DNA of 64,000 bases from Aselliscus stoliczkanus (GCA_033961575.1 CM066727.1:85992501-86056500), one strand, 5' to 3'; positions 12,910 to 25,194 are shown, counted from the stretch's first letter. The notes: generated by a model from the letters alone, not told the origin. Program-made: numbers and translations.

Positions 12910-13161
12910 CTCCAGTTATAAACGTACCAGGAGCACTGGGAACCCAGGCTAAGCATTGTACAGAAGCTGCTGCACTGGGAAAATTAAATGTTGTTATGCA
13001 ATAAAATGATTCTGAGTCTACTAGGCGAATTCCATAATTCAAATTAGCCACAAGGAGATAATCGGTAGAGAGTGGGTCCCATTCCAAAGCTGTAACTGGA
13101 TCCTCTTCATCTGTCCCTTCAAGAGATTCAGGTCTCAGAACATGTTTCTGGCTTTTATTAC
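12910..13161 (-). CDS. WDR17: WDR17 exon 5: residues 180-264
   Basis: The acceptor TTTTATTAG|GTAATAA is followed by GT that completes a Gly codon, then NKSQKHVLRPESLEG, an acidic TDEEDP stretch, and the blade ALEWDPLSTDYLLVANL. The exon ends FITG with donor GGAG|GTAAGTAT in phase 1. Length is 252 nt. The exon begins with GTAATA, so its first bases look like a donor, but only this reading keeps the frame with exon 4. The acidic loop between blades is a plausible surface insertion. Confidence 0.95.
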
Positions 13162-13439
13162 CTAATAAAATATAAAGAAAATGACTTCTAACAGAATTAT
13201 TGAAAAAGACTAATAATTGAGATGATATTAATTTTCTCCTTGCATACCACTGATCTCTGGGAGTACCGGGAATACAGTTCTGGCATTTCCTATAGACATC
13301 ATAATTGACATGTGAATGCAGGGGAATTAGAGGTTTTCAAATGATGAAAATCAGACTGAACAGCTTTGCTTTGCCCATCTCTAGTACCCTGAATGTTTTT
13401 CCTATTTGTTACAGAAAAGCTGTAAGAAAATCACAGGTA

Positions 13440-13588
13440 GGGCCAGCCGAGTGGCTCAGTTGGTTAAGAGCTCGTTCAAGAGAGTGAGCTGAGCTCTGAG
13501 CAACAGCAGTTCAATGCCCAGCCCAAGCTGAGCTGCTGCTGAGCTGCCAACAGGTGGCAGGATGGCTCAACTAAAAAAAAAAAAAAAA
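13440..13588 (+). mobile_element. tRNA-derived SINE, 'ctgagcaacagcag' subtype
   Basis: The head gggccagccgagtggctc and A/B-box-like 'gttggttaagagc' are followed by ctgagcaacagcagttc, ccaacaggtggcaggatg and a poly(A) tail. Target duplication acaggta is at 13433-13439 and 13590-13596. Confidence 0.85.
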
Positions 13589-13740
13589 GACAGGTAAATA
13601 ATTCATGTAACCCTGTTATCAACTACAATTTCACTGAGTTACAACAGCATGGTTAAGAAAGGGCATCACAAAAGGAAGAGCATCATGTTATAATAAAAAA
13701 TAAATACTGTCTATCCTTTAAGATTAGAAAAAAAAAAAAA

Positions 13741-13930
13741 GCATAGGCTTTGGAGTGGACTGCCTGGGTCCAAATCCTAGTTCCACCACTTACAAGATTT
13801 GTGTTTTTAGACAAGATACTTAATCTTTGTGTTCAGCTTTTTTATAACAAAGAACAAAACAATATGTGGTAGAGCTTTTAAGATGATTAAATGAGTTAGT
13901 TGCTTTAAGTACTTAGAACAGTAGGGCATA
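13741..13930 (+). repeat. MIR, nearly full length
   Basis: It has 'gactgcctgggtccaaatcc', 'tagttccaccacttac', 'acaagatacttaatcttt' and 'gattaaatgagttagtt' before 'cttagaacagt'. This is the best preserved MIR in the window. Confidence 0.75.
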
Positions 13931-14957
13931 TTATAAACAGTATATTTACTGTCACTCCTTTCTCATTCATACCATTTGTCATAATCATAATTCATTCATG
14001 ACTACCAATACAAATAAGGCAGCCAGAAAAATAGAAAGATAAAACAAGAGGAATTAAATGAAGCAAAGGATCATCAAACAATTCTCTCATTCCTTCCAAA
14101 TTATATATACAACTGGCGATATGGAAATACATGATTCTGCTGATGTATCACCTGAGGACTCCAATTACCCAGCCCTCTCATTCTTAAAAGAAAGGCATGA
14201 AACAACTAAGTTTAGAGACTACAAACTTATCAGAAAGTACCAATTATCCCAAGTACTATAAAGTTTAAAAGAAATATTTATTAAAAAAATAACACAATTG
14301 GAAGATAGCAGTGATCTTTCTGCAATGTCAACATTAAATATTATTTTTGAACATATCAGGTTATAAAAACAGAGAAAATAGGTTTCCTTGGATCTATAAG
14401 ATATTTGTAAAGTGAACTGAAAACCTATAGCTTCTGGCTTCGGATTAAACTCATCAGAATATATTATTCTTTAAATACAATGTTGATTTTAAATAGGTAG
14501 CATTTTATTTACAATTTTTGCATATATAATCATAGAAGGTTCATGTGAAGTTTTTTATTTGGGTTTATCAAATTCTTGCAATAACCATCAAGACACGTTT
14601 ATTTGCTTCTTCTTTCTCAAAATCAGCGTCTGCTAATTGCTATTTGATATAAAATATATTAATGAATATTAACATAGCTAATCATTACAAGACAGAGAGA
14701 GTTAGAAAAATGATTTATTAACCTAAGCTGTACTAGCTATTTCTTAAGTAATTTTTAGGTATTACCATGTGCCAGTTAGTATCTATGATTTATTAAAAAT
14801 ATTCCAACATATGAAAAAACTAAGAACAGCAACATAAAACGTGGAAAAATTTGCAATGCAAATGCTATATTATCTAAATCATGTTGCTTCAAAGCCCATG
14901 CTTACATCAAACTGGTAACGAATTACAGTCACCATTTTCTGGTCTATCTAGTATCAA

Positions 14958-14960
<3 letters not shown>

Positions 14961-14990
<30 letters not shown>

Positions 14991-15120
14991 CTGAGCCATC
15001 CTGTCACCTGTTGGCAGCTCAACGGCAACTCAGCTCGGGCTGGCCTCGAACCGCTGTTGCTCAGAGCTCAGCTTGCACTCTTAAGCGAGCTCTTAACCAA
15101 CTGAGCCATTCGGCCGGCCC
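14961..15120 (-). mobile_element. tRNA-derived SINE, 'ctgagcaacagcag' subtype
   Basis: It is read on the minus strand from gggccggccgaatggctc to a poly(A) tail, seen as about 28 T at 14961-14988. The flanks share the short duplication taacattttt/tcaacattttt. Confidence 0.85.
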
Positions 15121-16294
15121 TAACATTTTTATTATAAAAGATAGAAAACGGAATCTATAACATCCAAAGCCAGTCATTAGTAAAACAGCTGGTCATATTT
15201 TTATTTATATATGTTATTTATTTTATTATTATTTATGTTCTATTTTATTATAAGAAATATCAGGCAACTTGTGTTGTCAGATAAGGACAGAAGCACATGA
15301 TATGAAGATGATAAGAAGATGAGGTTGAAAATTTCTGTATGAAAAACAAAAACAGGGGCAAGGGAAAATTGGGATTGAAAAATAAAATAATGAGGATGAT
15401 GTATACTCCATACAGCTGTTCAAATTTTGATTTTGAGAGCTGATGGCTAAAGCAGAGAGGAAAGAAATTATGAAAGATTACACAATTTACAATTGTCCAC
15501 AAGATAAAAATAAAACAAAATGACAAACAAAAAAATGTGCTCAGGAGAAGCACAACTTTTCCTAGAACTGAGATGAAAAATAAATGTCCCCTGTGTTTTC
15601 AAAAGGCATGCAGCATTACGTAGGGACAATGTTACCAACAACATTTCTAAAATAAAACAATGCAAATTTGATTATTGCACATCCCTGGGATAATACCAAA
15701 GTCAGTTCAATTAAAATATTCCATTATGAAGATAAAAAAATTCTCTGATGATCTAGCTTTGTCTAAGAATATTACTTGAAATAGTTAAACCAAATGTTTT
15801 CTAACATTTTGGGCCCTGGAAACCTCTGTTCACTTTAGAATTTTTACATGAAAATCCAATACATAATACAGAATAAAGTGCTCTTCAGACTGAAAGGGAG
15901 AATGTATAAAGCAAGCTGGATCACCTACTAAGCCCTCCTACTAACCTCCACCTAATACACACACATAAATATACAAACGCACTAATAAGCACAACTTAAA
16001 AATCACTGATTTAAAATGAAGGATGAACTGCATCATTATGGGCACTCCTCTGTGGATATTTTTTTTCCTCCAGAGAGCCTAAGGTCATAATCTCCTGTAA
16101 GAACATGGGGGACAGAAATTCCATCTCGTTACATACAGGTTGAACTACCTGTGGTGCCAATGAGTCATTAACAAGGTAAGGGTGACTGCACCTAAGGAAA
16201 AGTAAAAAAAAATGTAACAATACCAGTATCAATGCTAACAGTCTCAGAATTTCAAAGTCACATCAGAATGTCAGAATCAAAAAGTAGGGTTGCC

Positions 16295-16740
16295 GGGCCG
16301 GGCGAGTGGCGCATTGGTTAAGCGCTGGTTTTGGGATGCCAGCGGCCCCGGTTCGGATCCCACATGAGGGCCAGGGACACTGCCCTCTACAGCTAACAAC
16401 AGCTCCACCTGGAACTGGGCTGTGCGAGCCCCGGTGATGGTGTGGGCTGCAGCCCCTGCTGCAGTGGGCTGCCACAGGCTGCAGTGAGAGGCCGGCAGCC
16501 AGCGTGAGCGGCTGGCAGCCAAGCATGAGCTGCCAATAGCCGCGGTGAGCGACATCCAGAGGCCAGCGACCGATCTGCCTCATCCGGGAAGAGCGCAATG
16601 ACGATACCAACAGTGAAGCAACATCCTCCGCAACTAAACTGAAGAACAAAAAGACAGCAACTTGTCTGTTCCCCTTCCCTGATTCCCCAATGCTGTTCCC
16701 CTTCACCAATTCCCCAATAAAATCTTTAAAAAAAAAAAAA
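16295..16740 (+). mobile_element. Long composite SINE with perfect 16-bp target duplication
   Basis: It starts gggccgggcgagtggcgc and joins a tRNA-like head to a GC-rich body of 'gctgcagtgagc'-type short repeats and a tail 'ccaataaaatcttt' plus poly(A). The duplication aaaaagtagggttgcc at 16279-16294 and 16741-16756 is exact, so the insertion is fairly young. A 148-codon minus-strand ORF spanning it is an artefact of its GC content. Confidence 0.9.
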
Positions 16741-16884
16741 AAAAAGTAGGGTTGCCTTCATGACCCATTAGTTCTCCTATATGAAAAAGAGAAACACATA
16801 GCCAGACTATATCTTTCATAATGTTTTGTGTATGAATTGCTAAAAATCCTATGGAATAAATGAGATCAAGAAGTCTTTACGGGG

Positions 16885-17255
16885 TCCTTATGGTCTGCAC
16901 TGTGTCCCCAGAAAATATGTTGAAGTCCTTACCCTCAGTATCTGTGAATGTGATTTTATTTGGAAATTTTATTTGGAAATAAAATCACAGATGATTCAAA
17001 TTGAGGTTCTTAGGGTAGACCCTGATCCAATATGATTGTGTCCTTACAAAAAGGGGAAACTGGGACATGGAGACATGTGTGCACACAGGGAGAATGCTAT
17101 GTAAGGATGGGTGTTAGGCTGCCACAAGCTAAGGCACTGCCAGAAGCTCAGAGAGAGGCTTGGAACAGATTCTCTCCTCATGCCTTTAGAGGCCCTGGCT
17201 GACAACCTGATTTCATACTTTTGGCTCTGGAACGGTGAAACAATAAAGATCCTAA
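16885..17255 (+). mobile_element. MLT1-like LTR, 5' part
   Basis: It reads 'tatggtctgcactgtgtccc', then 'tgaagtccttaccctcag', ttatttggaaa, 'gtgtccttacaaaaagggg' and 'gccacaagctaaggcac', the order of mammalian MaLR (MLT1) LTRs. It continues after an L1 end at 17450. Confidence 0.65.
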
Positions 17256-17449
17256 GAGTTCTCATCATAAGGAAAATAATTATTTTTCTTTATTTGCTTT
17301 TTTCTTTTTATTGTATCTATACAGAGATAATGGATGCTAGCCAGCTAAACTTATTACAGTAATCATTTCACAATATATGTAAGTGAAACCATTATGCTAT
17401 ATGCCTTAAACTTTGTATGTTAATTACATTTCAATAAAATTGAAAAAAA
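17256..17449 (+). mobile_element. L1 3' end inserted in the LTR
   Basis: It contains 'agtaatcatttcacaatata', 'ccttaaactttgtatg' and 'cattttcaataaaattg'-like sequence ending near a short poly(A), like old L1 3' ends. It interrupts the LTR. Confidence 0.55.
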
Positions 17450-17520
17450 TATTCTGTTGTTCTAAGCCATCCAGATGGTGGTATTATACTTTGTTAGGGC
17501 AGCCCTAGCAAACTGAAACA
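17450..17520 (+). mobile_element. MLT1-like LTR, 3' part
   Basis: The sequence 'tctgttgttctaagccatcc', then 'actttgttagggcagcccta' and 'gcaaactgaaaca' is the characteristic end of the LTR that begins at 16885. Confidence 0.65.
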
Positions 17521-19343
17521 CAGGTGGATTGAGAAAAATAACCCTTGATGACATCGATACAGATGCACAAATTACTTTATTTTGCAACCGGAAGATTAAG
17601 TCACATAGTCTGTTGAAATATACGCTCTGTCCTGATGTAAACCCAGGAAAGAAAAAAGCAAAGATCTTCATTCCTTCCTATTTTTCTATGCCAAAATAAG
17701 CATACAAAATCTCTGTTTTATATCTTAGAGTCATGATATCATGTCTAAATATCATATGGATTAAAACCTTTAAAAATAAATAGCAACAATAAAGCAAGAA
17801 AAGAAAGCCCTAGTCAATGACAAAGGAGATGGCCATCAGGATGAATTACAAGATATGAAAAATATCTAGAATGAAATACAGATCAAAATAAGAGCACACT
17901 CCTCATTATCTCCCTTCAGGGCTCTGCAGAACAGATTCCTCAAAAAGAGAGCGTCACAATCCTTGTGAAATCTCTGGGTGTGGGCCAGCCAGGGGCAGAA
18001 GTGGGGCGTGTCCCTAAATGCACCCGAGAGAACAGAGAGGCAGAGGAAGGGTCCCCCCCCACACACATACACACACAGTCATCTTTATTGTCCCTAAATC
18101 ACCTCCCTGGTACTGGGGAAGACCGCCAGAGATGACGAGTGCTGGAGGAAGTAGTGGTGGTCACCAGAACAAAACAGAGGAAGTCTGTGAATTATGTCAC
18201 TTAGCTGTGAGCCTTGGTGACCAACTATAAAACAGAACCTGCTCCAAAGGCAGAGGATGGGACCGATTGGGTGGCGGCATTTGAGACAACAAATCCAAAT
18301 GCAATGAACTACACCACTGACCATGCCTCATTCTAATCTAAAACAAACAGATAAAGATGTCCCCATGTAAAATTGGTACAACAGAAGGATCAAGAGGATA
18401 CAGACGAAGAGCAGAAAAGGAAGGTGGTAAAAAAGTATATGCACATTTATTTTAATCTTTCTAAAAAATATAAATAATAGATCCTATTTAAAATGTATTT
18501 AAGATAAAATGAACCTACTCTACCAATTTTTTTTAACTTTAGAAAGATCATTCCCCGAAGAATTGAATTTTCACAATTTGTTCCATTCAATTTATTTTTT
18601 CTTCTATTAATTTCAGAGAAACTGAATGTGATACATTTTGTGATGTTAGTTACCCTAATCCTGAAAAAGCCCTTTCATCTATGACTTGTCTAGTGAACCA
18701 GGAGTCACACATACCAAGAGAGATGCCAGATGGCTAACAGTTTGTTTCTCAAATGTTGGCAGGACTGTTTCAGGAGTGGAGAGCTATGCAAGTAATGTTT
18801 CATTTTTTCCCTTATATATTTTGTTATTGTTTAAATTTTAAAAATAAACATAAACTAATTTCTCAGACTCTTTCATTCATCCAAATTAATTCACTAATAT
18901 GAGTCCAAAGAGCTGTTGTTCCTTTCTATCCCAGATTCAAAGTCTTTGCAGAGTGGTAGCATCTGAATGGTATTTTATACAAAGGAGGGAAATACTTTTG
19001 AGTAGTGTTACCAAGTCATCATATATTCTAGTTCTATGTCCTTGTTCATTCAGGCCATTTTCTTAGTAAATGTTCAGACATAAAGAATTGGCTTCAGAAA
19101 GTAAAAATATGGGATAAATGACTGATGTGTGTTAAATCAAAGCAAAATCTGCACAGCTGAGTTCAATGTATTATAATGCCTTACAAATAAATTTACTTCG
19201 AATGATTATTTGGAATCAGCACAATGTTGGACAATCAGCTACTATTTTAAAATTAAAATTTTGTTATTGTTGGCTTTATGCTGCATAGATAAATTATATA
19301 TGCTAAGAAAAATAAAATTTAAGAGATCTAATTAAATTCTTAC

Positions 19344-19574
19344 CTGGTTGAAAAATTGATAGGCTTCCATCAATATGACCAAATACAACTTTCCCCCTTT
19401 TTTGGGTATGCCATCTGAATATACTGATGTCAGACAGGAAGTTATGAGCGTCTCTGTATACAGTCACTCCACTATCTGGTCCTGAGATGGTCCAAATGAA
19501 CAGTGGGCCTCTGTGGGCAACAAAAGCTACAGCATCATCTGCGTTCCAGCACCAGCTCAGGGAGGCTGGCATCC
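19344..19574 (-). CDS. WDR17: WDR17 exon 4: residues 103-180
   Basis: The acceptor TTGTAG|GG and donor CAACCAG|GTAAG bound 231 nt, phase 1 at both ends. After completing the shared Gly the frame reads MPASLSWCWNADDAVAFV and continues through PLFIWTISGPDSG to GHIDGSLSIFQP. FIWTI and the GHIDGS turn are WD-type strands, although the WD dipeptides are degenerate, as is usual in this part of the family. Because both ends are phase 1, the exon could be skipped without a frameshift. Confidence 0.95.
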
Positions 19575-20084
19575 CTACAATAAATTAAATATAGATGCAT
19601 GTAATAGAAATCTGGCAGAAGATTGTACCATTAAATATTATTTACATTGCACACTTCTAAAACAATTTAAAACATAAGAATATGTTCATTATTTAAAAAT
19701 AATATTACCTTCTTACTTGGGAATTGGATTTTGAAAGGTAAGCCTGAAGACTACAAGGGAACATACATAGGGTACTTCCATGATGAAAGGAAAAGTACCT
19801 ACTTAGGTTTAAAACTATTAATGTGATCACATACTTATATATTCAAAGAAATTTAGAGAGTTCTTTCAGAAAACTGTTTGCATATTAAAGCAATAAATTC
19901 TTATTCAGTTTTTGTGTGTGAGACCTATTGTAGACATTCTAGGTATACAAGTTAGTATGGGATACAATTTCTGCTTTAAAGGATCCTAAATATAAATTGG
20001 GCAGATAAGGATTAAATGTGTAAAAAGGTAAATGCTACTATATGGACTTAATAATAATAAAATTAACACTACTATCTATGCCTT

Positions 20085-20190
20085 ATCAGTTTAAATTCAA
20101 ATTTTAGCTTTGCCTCAGATGAACTAAACTAGTCACTTTACCTCTCTAAACCTCTATTTCCTCATCTATAAAACAGATATAACTAAAAAG
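20085..20190 (+). repeat. MIR fragment
   Basis: The order 'agctttgcctcagatg', 'tagtcactttacctctctaa', 'cctctatttcctcatctata' and aaaacagat matches the central and 3' MIR. Confidence 0.6.
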
Positions 20191-20689
20191 AGCTGACTAG
20201 TTATTTCATACAATGTTAAGAAAAGGAAATATAATAATGTATGCAAAAATTCTTTTTAAACTATAAGACAAATACAAAATTTAATTGTTAGTTTCCCCAC
20301 TATTATTTTAATAAAATAAATCCTATATAAAACAAATGTTATAGTAAATTTATGATTCAAGAGACAGATTATGAATCTCCCACCACAGATACATTAATCA
20401 ACTCCATCAGACTCATCGAACTGAATATGCATATTAGATTATGGAATTAGGACCAAGAAATATTTTTTTTTTCACAAGGTTCTCCAAATGATTTTGATGT
20501 ATAGGAGGGTTTGTGACCATTTCGTTACTGTCTAGAATGTAAACTGGATTTGAATTATACCTTGAAGGAGGAGTAGAGTTTAAATATATGGGATGAAAAA
20601 TATTTCCCAGGAAGAGAAAGTGATATGAACAAAGACACAAAGTTGTTTATTCACAGTAAATTCAGTTTGTGTCAATAGTCTATCACATG

Positions 20690-20790
20690 CCAAGAGACAG
20701 ACACTGGAAACGTAATGCCTACTACAGGGCCTGACATATACTGAGATCTCCATGAATATTTACTGAATAAATAAATGGATATATGAATAA
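20690..20790 (+). repeat. MIR/L2-type 3' tail
   Basis: The text 'cagggcctgacatatactga' and 'atttactgaataaataaatg' resembles the shared 3' end of MIR and L2. Confidence 0.4.
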
Positions 20791-20812
20791 GATTAATAAA
20801 AAAACTGATGCA

Positions 20813-21242
20813 GGGCTGGCCGAGTGGATCGTTGGTTAAGAGTTGGCTTGGGTACGCGAGCTCTGAGCAGCAGGGTCGCCAGTTCAGATCCCACAAGGGC
20901 CAGTGACTCTGTGCTCTCTACAGCTAAGATGGTGAACAACAGCTCAACCTGGAACTGGGCTGCTGTGAGTCACCGGCAATGGTGTAGGCTGCAGTGGGTC
21001 TGCAGTGGGCTGCTGTGAGCTACCATGAGTGGTTGGCAGCCGGCGTGAGCTGCTGTGAGCGGCCATGAGTGGCCGTCCAATGGCCAGAGACCGACTGCCT
21101 CACCCAGGAAGAGTGCAATGATCACAAAACCAACATGGGCCAGTGAGGCGACGTCCTCTACAACTAGACTGAAGAACAAAAGGAAAGCAACTTGTCTGTT
21201 CCCCTTCTCCAATTCCCCAATAAAAATCTTAAAAAAAAAAAA
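20813..21242 (+). mobile_element. Long composite SINE
   Basis: It has the same architecture as 16295-16740: head gggctggccgagtggatc, GC-rich 'gctgtgagc' body, 'ctgttccccttctccaattc' and a poly(A) tail. Flanks aaaactgatg and aagattgatg form an imperfect duplication. The first 100 bp mix features of both short subtypes ('ctctgagcagcag' next to 'cttgggtacgc'), suggesting a mosaic source gene. Confidence 0.88.
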
Positions 21243-22824
21243 GATTGATGTGGTTTAGGATACATTAACAGAAGTAGAATTTCCCCAATAAGGGATAAAA
21301 TGTGGATCAAACCACCATAGCAACCTGAAGAAAGCCATTAGAATGCTAGCTGTCTGAATGCATATTTCGAGGAAGGCAGCAAGGAAGAGAAGGGACTGGA
21401 AACAAGGTCATATAGTTATAATAGAAAACATTATTATACTGGTTTATTGCATGCAAGCACTTCTAAGAGTTCTATAAATATTAACTCATAATTCTCCCCA
21501 CAAGATTCTGAGATAAAAACGTAGGATTATTTCCCACTGTTAACAGTTTTTGTTTTTGTTTTTCCTGGAAGCATATTGTGACATTTTTCAAGTTGGTGAT
21601 AATTTTAATATTTTACATTTAAAATTAATACTCATTTTTCTTTAAGTAATTTTTTTTTATTTTTAGGAAAAAGTGATGAATTTAAATATATAGAGGTAGG
21701 TGCAAGTTCAATGGCTGAATGTGAAAGTTCTAATACTGATAAAAAAAACTGACACACAAACTTCTATTTTGCTTAAGCTGGAATCTGAAATGAAAAAAAC
21801 CTAACACATTTCAAAGCCAATTATTTAAAATGAAAATGACCAAAAATATTTATAATATTTTTTGTAAATAAAATATCAAAGCTTTTGATCTTCAACTTGA
21901 GAAGGAAGTCATTTGGAACTTGTTTAAAAATTTTCAGAAAAAGAAAAAATATGCAAAATTGATTAAAATTGTTACCTAAATTATTTCATCATTCTACAAG
22001 TGTTAATACAATTCTTATTTAATTGTATATTCAGTGGCAAAGGAAGCTATGGAGCACATAGTTGATAAACAAAAAACTCTTCCACCATGAATGGATGTGA
22101 TTCATATGGCGTTTCATGACAAATCAGCAGACAAATTAGGTGATAATACAATAATATGTTGTCAAATCTGCACTTCTGTATAACATTTGGATAACATCTT
22201 ATGCAGTTATAGTCTAGATTTTGTGTGACAACTATAGGAGAATGATGACATCGTGTAACATTTTTAGTTTATGTCACATAAAATATGGAAAGAATTTTAA
22301 GGAGTATTTATTGTGTTATTTAAAATTAATCTCACAGCAAGCTGGGTTTAAATTATTGGGAAAATGCACTGATGATCAATATAAATAATACTGGGAAAAC
22401 GTGTAGGACTCATGGTTAGTAGAGTAACAGATATGACCAGAAAAATGATTGAGACTATATTGCTGTTTATACATCACAAAGCTTTGTTCTAAAAGTAACT
22501 TAACTTGGCTTTTTCTCAACAAGGTATTGAACACCTTAAGGAAAACTGCTTTGTTAATGAAAACTCACTGAATACTTGATTTTTAAAAATATTTTTCTCA
22601 CTAATATTGAAGTTCATTGGTTGTAGCAAGTGAAAATATAGGATGTATAACTTGGAAATGAGATTTACATTTTCTAGTTTAAAAATTAACTTTGGCAAAT
22701 ATTTTTAAGATGAGATTTATGTAACAAAATTGGTATATATTTTACTGGTATTTTCAACATTTCTAATGACCTAAATTTGAAAAGACAAGAAGAAAGCAGT
22801 GTACTAAATGTGTTAAACATATCC

Positions 22825-22958
22825 AAAGGTTCCAAAAGGCATTATTATTATTTTGAAAGCAAGATTTAAATACAATTGCCTATGTATCTATAAAGGTTCC
22901 AAAAGGCATTATTATTATTTTGAAAGCAAGATTTAAATACAATTGCCTATGTATCTAT
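22825..22958 (+). repeat. 67-bp direct tandem duplication
   Basis: The segment starting aaaggttccaaaaggc and ending 'gcctatgtatctat' occurs twice in a row with a shift of exactly 67 bp and no mismatch that I can see. A further short piece, attgcctatg, lies beyond the adjacent SINE at 23099. Confidence 0.9.
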
Positions 22959-22975
22959 AAACATAGTTTCTTTAG

Positions 22976-23093
22976 TTTTTTTTTTTTTTTTTTTTTTTTG
23001 AGGGCAGTGTCACTGGCCCTCATATGTGGGACCTGAACCGGGGCCGCTGGTTTCCTAAGCCAGTGCTTAACCACGGCGCCACTCGGCCGGCCC
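22976..23093 (-). mobile_element. Short tRNA-derived SINE
   Basis: On the minus strand it reads gggccggccgagtggcgc, cactggcttaggaaacc, then 'gagggccagtgacactgccc' and a poly(A) of about 24. It sits next to the 67-bp duplication. Confidence 0.88.
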
Positions 23094-23272
23094 TATAATT
23101 GCCTATGAATTGCTACATAGTGAAAAGAATATTATAAAAAAACTTGGAACAAAATAAAGTTAATGAGGTCGTCACATCTCAGTTTTCTACCTCAAAGTTA
23201 TAGTCAATATTTTTAAAAGAAGAAACTGAATATGGAAAATGTATCCAGCAGTAACTTTCAAAACTATAATCA

Positions 23273-23393
23273 GGGCTGGCTGAGTGGCGCAGTGGTTAAG
23301 CGCTGCCTTGGGATGCCAGCGGCCACGGTTCGGGTCCCACATATAAGGGCCAGTGACACTGCCCTTAAAAAAAAAAAAATGAAAAGAAAAGAT
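23273..23393 (+). mobile_element. Short tRNA-derived SINE
   Basis: It reads gggctggctgagtggcgcag to 'gtgacactgcccttaaaa'. The near-perfect duplication caaaactataatca / caaaaccataatca flanks it. Confidence 0.9.
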
Positions 23394-24005
23394 TCTCAAA
23401 ACCATAATCAATAGTTGAACTATACTTGGTGCTCAAAGAGAGATTGAATTATTGTGATATTTAACACAGAAAAATGGTTACTTCATCATTATGACTGGGT
23501 AAGATGCTAGGTAGAAAGAATGCAGTGGTATTATTTAAGACCCGCTTATATGAACTAGGACTTTCTACCTTGACCAAATTAAAAATACAGGGAACTAGCT
23601 CAGCAGAGCACTGAAGTCTGGCATAATATTGTCCTTGTACATTTCAAATTGGAATAGAGTAATGAACAGGCAAGGCCAACTGTCTCATTAAGAAAATCTT
23701 ATCTAATTATTATTTTTATATTTATTGTTGGCAATTTTTACGTTATATTTGAATACTACTGGAATTGTTTGGTATTTGGTACGTTTTTAATTGATCGGTG
23801 TAACAACTATAATTATTTCATGAAGTTTTGTACACATGCACACACATAATAATGAGTCATTATGTGAAATGTATTTCTTACATAGATTACCATTGGAAAG
23901 TTTAAAAACCACTAGTTTAAAACCTGAGTTAACTGAAATAAAGTATGTTGCTTATTAAAATGAAAATATTTCAGTCAATAAAATAAGTCCCAGTTACAAA
24001 TATAC

Positions 24006-24189
24006 CTTTTGTATTGTCGAGTTTAGCAATGACTTTTTGTTCTGCAACATTCCAAATGATCACTAAGTTATCGGCACTGCCACTTGCAAACAGATCAGGG
24101 TTATGTGGGCACCAAGAGATGGCTGTGATTGTTTTTTTATGTTCAGACATAATTGAGTGGAGTTTGAATTCATTATAACGGTGATCCAA
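24006..24189 (-). CDS. WDR17: WDR17 exon 3: residues 42-103, WD repeat
   Basis: The acceptor TTTTCTTTTAG|TTGGATCAC and the weaker donor CAAAAG|GTATAT bound 184 nt. The frame begins LDHRYNEF and carries one WD40 repeat: E57-H58 in place of the usual GH, then the blade core around W67, 'SGSADNLVIIW' and a terminal W87-N88. It ends in phase 1, splitting a Gly codon with the next exon. The match to remembered WDR17 is close along the whole length. The GTATAT donor is the least consensus-like in the gene. Confidence 0.95.
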
Positions 24190-24899
24190 CTAAAAGAAAA
24201 CACATAAATAAAACACTTCAGTGCTTCTTTTTAGATAACACACTTTCCATTAATAATTATATTATTTTTAAAAAGCTACACACATGAAAATTAGTATACC
24301 TAATAACAAGATATGAACACATTTCAAGTCTTGGACTACTTCCAGGTGTATTCAATCAGCTGAAAGAAGCTATTTTTGAAAAAATATGAGAGAACTGAAT
24401 TTAAACATACCAATTTTAAAAACAAGTGAAAATAAACATATATTTAAATATGCATAATAATTCACATTTATATTTTTACATAGCTATATCTATGAGGGCA
24501 AAAAACTTGGTTTTGGAATTTTTCACTTATATTTGAAAATTTAAAATTTAGGTTAAGTAAAATAACTACTCATTTTTACATTATTAAGATGTCCAAAGTA
24601 TGCAAAGCAATAGTATCATTAGATCTGTTGTATGTTATTGCTTTTTGGATGGGGCATTGAGTTTTGTTCTTATATGTAAATGGACAAAAAGAGCCTAATT
24701 TTTGTATTTCCTTTGTAACTAATCTTTCTATCATTTTTAACATGTTTGGAATTATACTGTATATATCATTTTTTTGTACCTGGTTTTTCCCTATAACACA
24801 TAACAAATCTTGCAGGGTTATTCAAGAGCTTTTCAAATCATTATTATATTAACCATTTATTACACCAATCTTTCTCTAACTATATACTTGCAGTAAAAT

Positions 24900-25190
24900 T
24901 CTAACTGCCAACATGACCTTCAATGCTGTACATCATAGCCTCTGCTATCTGGCCAGTACCATTTGGTCTCATGTTCTTCCTTGTTCACTCTGGCCTTCTT
25001 GGTTCCATAATGCCACAAAATCATTTCTGCTTCAGGGCCTATGCTTGCTGTTCCCTTGGCCATGAATGCTTTCCCCACTGATTTGCTCATAGGTATTCAT
25101 TCTCCTGCCCAGGTCTCAGTTCAAAAACACTTCTTTAGAGACGTGTTTTCTGGACATGGTATCTAAATAAATTCATACCCCAGAAACTGT
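24900..25190 (+). mobile_element. L2 3' region, first part
   Basis: The order 'cactctggccttcttggttc', 'tgcttcagggcctatgc', 'gctgttcccttggccatgaa', 'tgctttccccactg' and 'caggtctcagttcaaa' matches the L2 3' end. It resumes at 26465 after an L1 insertion. Confidence 0.65.
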
Positions 25191-25194
25191 ACCA

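Larger units (their letters stand above)
13162..19343. other. WDR17 intron between exons 4 and 5
   Basis: Contents in order: SINE (13440-13588), MIR (13741-13930), SINE (14961-15120), long SINE (16295-16740), MLT1-like LTR split by an L1 end (16885-17520), and a CA-rich run at 18055-18078. Between these I recognise nothing in 13940-14950, 15130-16280 or 17530-19340. Confidence 0.7.
19575..24005. other. WDR17 intron between exons 3 and 4
   Basis: Contents in order: MIR-like pieces (20085-20190, 20690-20790), long SINE (20813-21242), a 67-bp tandem duplication (22825-22958), and two SINEs (22976-23093, 23273-23393). 21300-22820 and 23400-24005 are AT-rich with nothing recognised. Confidence 0.7.

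Noticed and set aside
16263..16709. 148-codon minus-strand ORF
   Set aside because: It lies almost wholly inside a GC-rich composite SINE and reads across its ends, so it is not a gene.
18018..18324. Overlapping small ORFs near a CA run
   Set aside because: Short, no domain, no splice-phase link to WDR17 exons on the minus strand.
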